Assembly: GCF_959025735.1 (NCBI RefSeq)
Contig: NZ_CAUFJQ010000042.1
Coordinates: 1 to 14,813, forward strand
Origin: an uncultured Streptococcus sp.
GTDB lineage: Bacteria > Bacillota > Bacilli > Lactobacillales > Streptococcaceae
DNA: 14,813 nucleotides
Reading direction: 5' to 3'
Below are positions 12,766 to 14,813 of the stretch, in pieces. The position numbers and the translations under genes are program-made. How positions within the stretch are numbered: position 1 is the stretch's first letter; every line of letters begins with the position of its first letter. Below the pieces are notes generated by a model. It saw only the letters and a program-made list of their open reading frames with translations. It was not told the DNA's origin and did not search any database.

Positions 12766-13533
12766 ATGTCCATTAAAGTCATTATCGCAGGTTTCAAGGG
12801 AAGAATGGGACAAGCAGCCTACAAGATGGTTTCTGGAGATCCTGAGTTAGAATTAGCTGGCTTGATCGATCCATTTACTGATGAGACAGAGGTTGCAGGA
12901 GTCCCTGTCTTTAACCGCAAAGAAGATGTTGTGGGTCTAGAGGCAGATGTTTGGGTCGACTTTACCATGCCCAAGGTAGCTTACGAGAATACTCGCTTTG
13001 CAATTGAGAATGGCTTTGCGCCTGTTGTGGGAACGACTGGATTCACTCCTGAGCAGATCCAAGAATTGATAGACCTTTCACGTGAAAAGGATTTGGGTGG
13101 CTTGATCGCGCCGAACTTTGCCATTGGAGCCGTGCTCTTGATGCAATTTGCAGCGCAAGCAGCCAAGTATTTCCCGAATGTAGAAATTATCGAATTGCAC
13201 CACGATAAGAAAAAAGATGCACCGAGTGGAACAGCAATTAAGACAGCTGAGCTGATCTCAGAGAAGCGCGAGAAGATCCAGCAAGGTGCAGCAGATGAAG
13301 AAGAGTTGATGCCTGGAGCAAGAGGGGCAGATTTTGAAGGGATGCGCATCCATTCGGTTCGATTGCCTGGCCTAGTGGCTCACCAAGAGGTGATTTTTGG
13401 TAGCCAAGGCGAAGGCTTGACTCTCCGTCATGATTCTTATGATCGTGGTTCCTTCATGACAGGAGTAAATCTAGGGATTAAAGAAGTTGTCAAGCGTCAT
13501 GAGCTTGTTTATGGTTTGGAACACTTACTATGA
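12766..13533 (+). CDS. dapB: 4-hydroxy-tetrahydrodipicolinate reductase
   Basis: DapB reduces (hydroxy)tetrahydrodipicolinate with NAD(P)H in the lysine/diaminopimelate pathway; streptococci use the lysine for peptidoglycan. The 255-residue protein has the Rossmann motif GFKGRMG (residues 9-15), VGTTGFT (88-94), APNFAIG (115-121) and the catalytic ELHHDKKKDAPSGTA (143-157; H145, H146, K149). The frame is open from a TTG at 12733 inside degV. However, ATG 12766 with AAGGAG (12754-12759) at 6-nt spacing gives the standard N-terminus. The stop TGA overlaps the cca start (ATGA). Confidence 0.97.
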   Translation: MSIKVIIAGFKGRMGQAAYKMVSGDPELELAGLIDPFTDETEVAGVPVFNRKEDVVGLEADVWVDFTMPKVAYENTRFAIENGFAPVVGTTGFTPEQIQELIDLSREKDLGGLIAPNFAIGAVLLMQFAAQAAKYFPNVEIIELHHDKKKDAPSGTAIKTAELISEKREKIQQGAADEEELMPGARGADFEGMRIHSVRLPGLVAHQEVIFGSQGEGLTLRHDSYDRGSFMTGVNLGIKEVVKRHELVYGLEHLL

Positions 13534-14741
13534 GATTAAAAAAGATGCCTTCTGAGTTTCAGGAGGCTTTACCAATATTAGAGAAGATTAAAGCAGCTGG
13601 TTTTGAGGCTTATTTTGTGGGAGGATCTGTTCGAGATGCTCTCCTGGATCGTCCGATTCACGATGTCGATATCGCTTCCTCCTCTTATCCAGAGGAAACA
13701 AAGGCGATTTTTGATCGAACAGTAGATATCGGTATCGAACACGGGACCGTCTTGGTTCTTGAAAATGGTCAAGAATATGAAATTACGACCTTCCGGACAG
13801 AGGATGTCTATGTCGATTATCGCCGTCCAAGCTCCGTGTCTTTTGTACGCTCGCTAGAAGAAGACCTCAAGCGTCGTGATTTTACGGTTAATGCCTTTGC
13901 CTTAAATGAAAAGGGAGAAATTGTCGATCTCTTTCAGGGGTTAGCAGATTTAGAAAACAAGGTTCTTCGGGCGGTTGGGCTTCCTCATGAACGCTTTCAT
14001 GAAGATGCGCTCCGCATCATGCGAGGCTTTCGTTTTCAAGCCAGTCTTGGCTTTGAATTAGAAGACGCAACCTTTGATGCTATGAAGGAGTGTGCTCCTT
14101 TGTTAGAGAAGATCTCTGTTGAGCGCACTTTCATCGAGTTTGATAAGCTCTTACTTTCTCCATACTGGAGACAAGGCTTGGAGGCCATGCTTGCAAGCGA
14201 AGCCTTTCACTATCTACCAGAAATGAAGGATCGCAAAGAAGCACTTGAGCGTTTGTTTGACATAGAGCTTGAATTTACCTTTTCAACTTCTGAGCAAGCT
14301 TGGGCTGCTCTGGTTTTAGCACTAGACATTCAAGACATTCCAAAATTCTTTAAAAAATGGAAGACCTCAAGAGACTTTGCCAAGACGGTGGAGCAGATCG
14401 TGGAGATTCTTAAGCTTAGAGAAAAAGGAAGTCTAGACAAGCGTGCATGTTACAAGTATGACAAGCGTTTGTTGCTAGTAGCTGAAGAGCTTCGGGAAGC
14501 GTATGCCTTGAGTGTAGATTATCTGGCCATCGAGCGTGTCTATGATAGCTTGACCATTCATGATAAGCATGAGGTTGTGGTTAATGGCGGCATGCTGATC
14601 AAAGAATACGGCTTTCAACCTGGTCCAGCCTTGGGAGAGATTTTGACAAAGATCGAATACGCCATTGTCGATGGGGAGCTGGCCAATAAAAAAGAAGCCA
14701 TCATTGCTTATGTCCAGCAAGTAAAAGAGGAGGAAAAATGA
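13530..14741 (+). CDS. cca: CCA-adding tRNA nucleotidyltransferase
   Basis: This enzyme adds or repairs the 3' CCA end of tRNAs without a template. The 403-residue class II nucleotidyltransferase has GGSVRD (residues 31-36) and the metal-binding DVD (45-47) of the active site. RRDFTVNA (115-122) and EDALRIMRGFRFQ (158-170) shape nucleotide recognition. A helical body and tail domain follow. The ATG at 13530 overlaps the dapB stop. A second ATG at 13545 is possible, but the MRLKKMPSEF start matches streptococcal Cca as I remember it. The stop overlaps the next gene in ATGA, with GAGGAGG (14727-14733) as its ribosome site. Confidence 0.97.
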   Translation: MRLKKMPSEFQEALPILEKIKAAGFEAYFVGGSVRDALLDRPIHDVDIASSSYPEETKAIFDRTVDIGIEHGTVLVLENGQEYEITTFRTEDVYVDYRRPSSVSFVRSLEEDLKRRDFTVNAFALNEKGEIVDLFQGLADLENKVLRAVGLPHERFHEDALRIMRGFRFQASLGFELEDATFDAMKECAPLLEKISVERTFIEFDKLLLSPYWRQGLEAMLASEAFHYLPEMKDRKEALERLFDIELEFTFSTSEQAWAALVLALDIQDIPKFFKKWKTSRDFAKTVEQIVEILKLREKGSLDKRACYKYDKRLLLVAEELREAYALSVDYLAIERVYDSLTIHDKHEVVVNGGMLIKEYGFQPGPALGEILTKIEYAIVDGELANKKEAIIAYVQQVKEEEK

Positions 14742-14813
14742 GCGATTTTATTGTCGAGAAATTAACCAAATCTGTCGGAGATAAGACCGTCTTTCGTGAG
14801 ATTTCCTTTATTA
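14738..14813 (+). CDS. ABC-F type ATPase, 5' end only
   Basis: Twenty-five codons are present before the window ends. MSDFIVEKLTKSVGDKTVF matches the first strand of an ABC nucleotide-binding domain (the 'V..L.K..G.KTVF..ISF' pattern). The start overlaps the cca stop. Streptococci carry an ABC-F ATPase gene right after cca, which supports this call; ABC-F proteins act on ribosomes. The Walker motifs lie outside the window, so the assignment rests on this short segment and on context. Confidence 0.7.
   Translation, partial: MSDFIVEKLTKSVGDKTVFREISFI

Overview
The window looks like a low-GC Firmicutes chromosome, and specifically Streptococcus of the mitis/sanguinis type. The gene content and order (rpsP-khpA-...-rimM-trmD, fruR-fruK-fruA, and DUF1149-degV-dapB-cca-ABC-F) are those of streptococcal chromosomes. 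Shine-Dalgarno sites are AGGAG-like, promoters often carry an extended -10 (TGnTATAAT), and the intergenic spaces hold folded repeats of a streptococcal kind. The species cannot be fixed from the sequence alone. All genes read on the + strand.

Region 1 (1-2460) is a translation and RNA-maintenance cluster: ribosomal protein S16, the KH-domain RNA-binding protein KhpA, a small MazG-like nucleotide pyrophosphohydrolase, the 16S maturation factor RimM and the tRNA m1G37 methyltransferase TrmD. An intrinsic terminator after khpA splits the cluster, a second promoter sits before rimM, and a strong terminator follows trmD. Region 2 (2300-2715) has no gene and holds a chain of hairpins, two more terminator-like stems and a candidate promoter. 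Region 3 (2716-5156) is a 773-residue secreted coiled-coil protein with a central CAP-like (SEC10/PgrA type) domain. Its C-terminus has a membrane segment and a basic tail but no LPxTG sortase motif.

Region 4 (5180-8882) is the fructose operon: DeoR-type regulator FruR, 1-phosphofructokinase FruK and the EIIABC fructose transporter FruA. The three genes overlap by a few bases. A promoter with tandem 10-bp repeats and a cre-like palindrome precedes them. FruA brings fructose in as fructose-1-phosphate, FruK makes fructose-1,6-bisphosphate, and FruR presumably senses the intermediate.

Region 5 (8883-11436) is the least explained part. A folded intergenic repeat of about 200 bp with nested terminators leads into two paralogous 145-residue membrane-anchored small proteins. 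These flank a 359-residue membrane-anchored protein of unknown function. The two paralogs share promoter sequence, a GNGTPQGGG motif and a nearly identical 32-nt coding block, and terminator-like direct repeats flank the second copy. This section is visibly more AT-rich than its surroundings.

Region 6 (11468-14813) returns to core genes: a DUF1149 protein, a DegV/FakB-type fatty-acid-binding protein, dihydrodipicolinate reductase DapB, the CCA-adding enzyme, and the first 25 codons of an ABC-F type ATPase cut by the window end. They run with tiny gaps or ATGA overlaps and look like one transcription unit. No CRISPR array, tRNA, rRNA, transposase or phage gene was seen.
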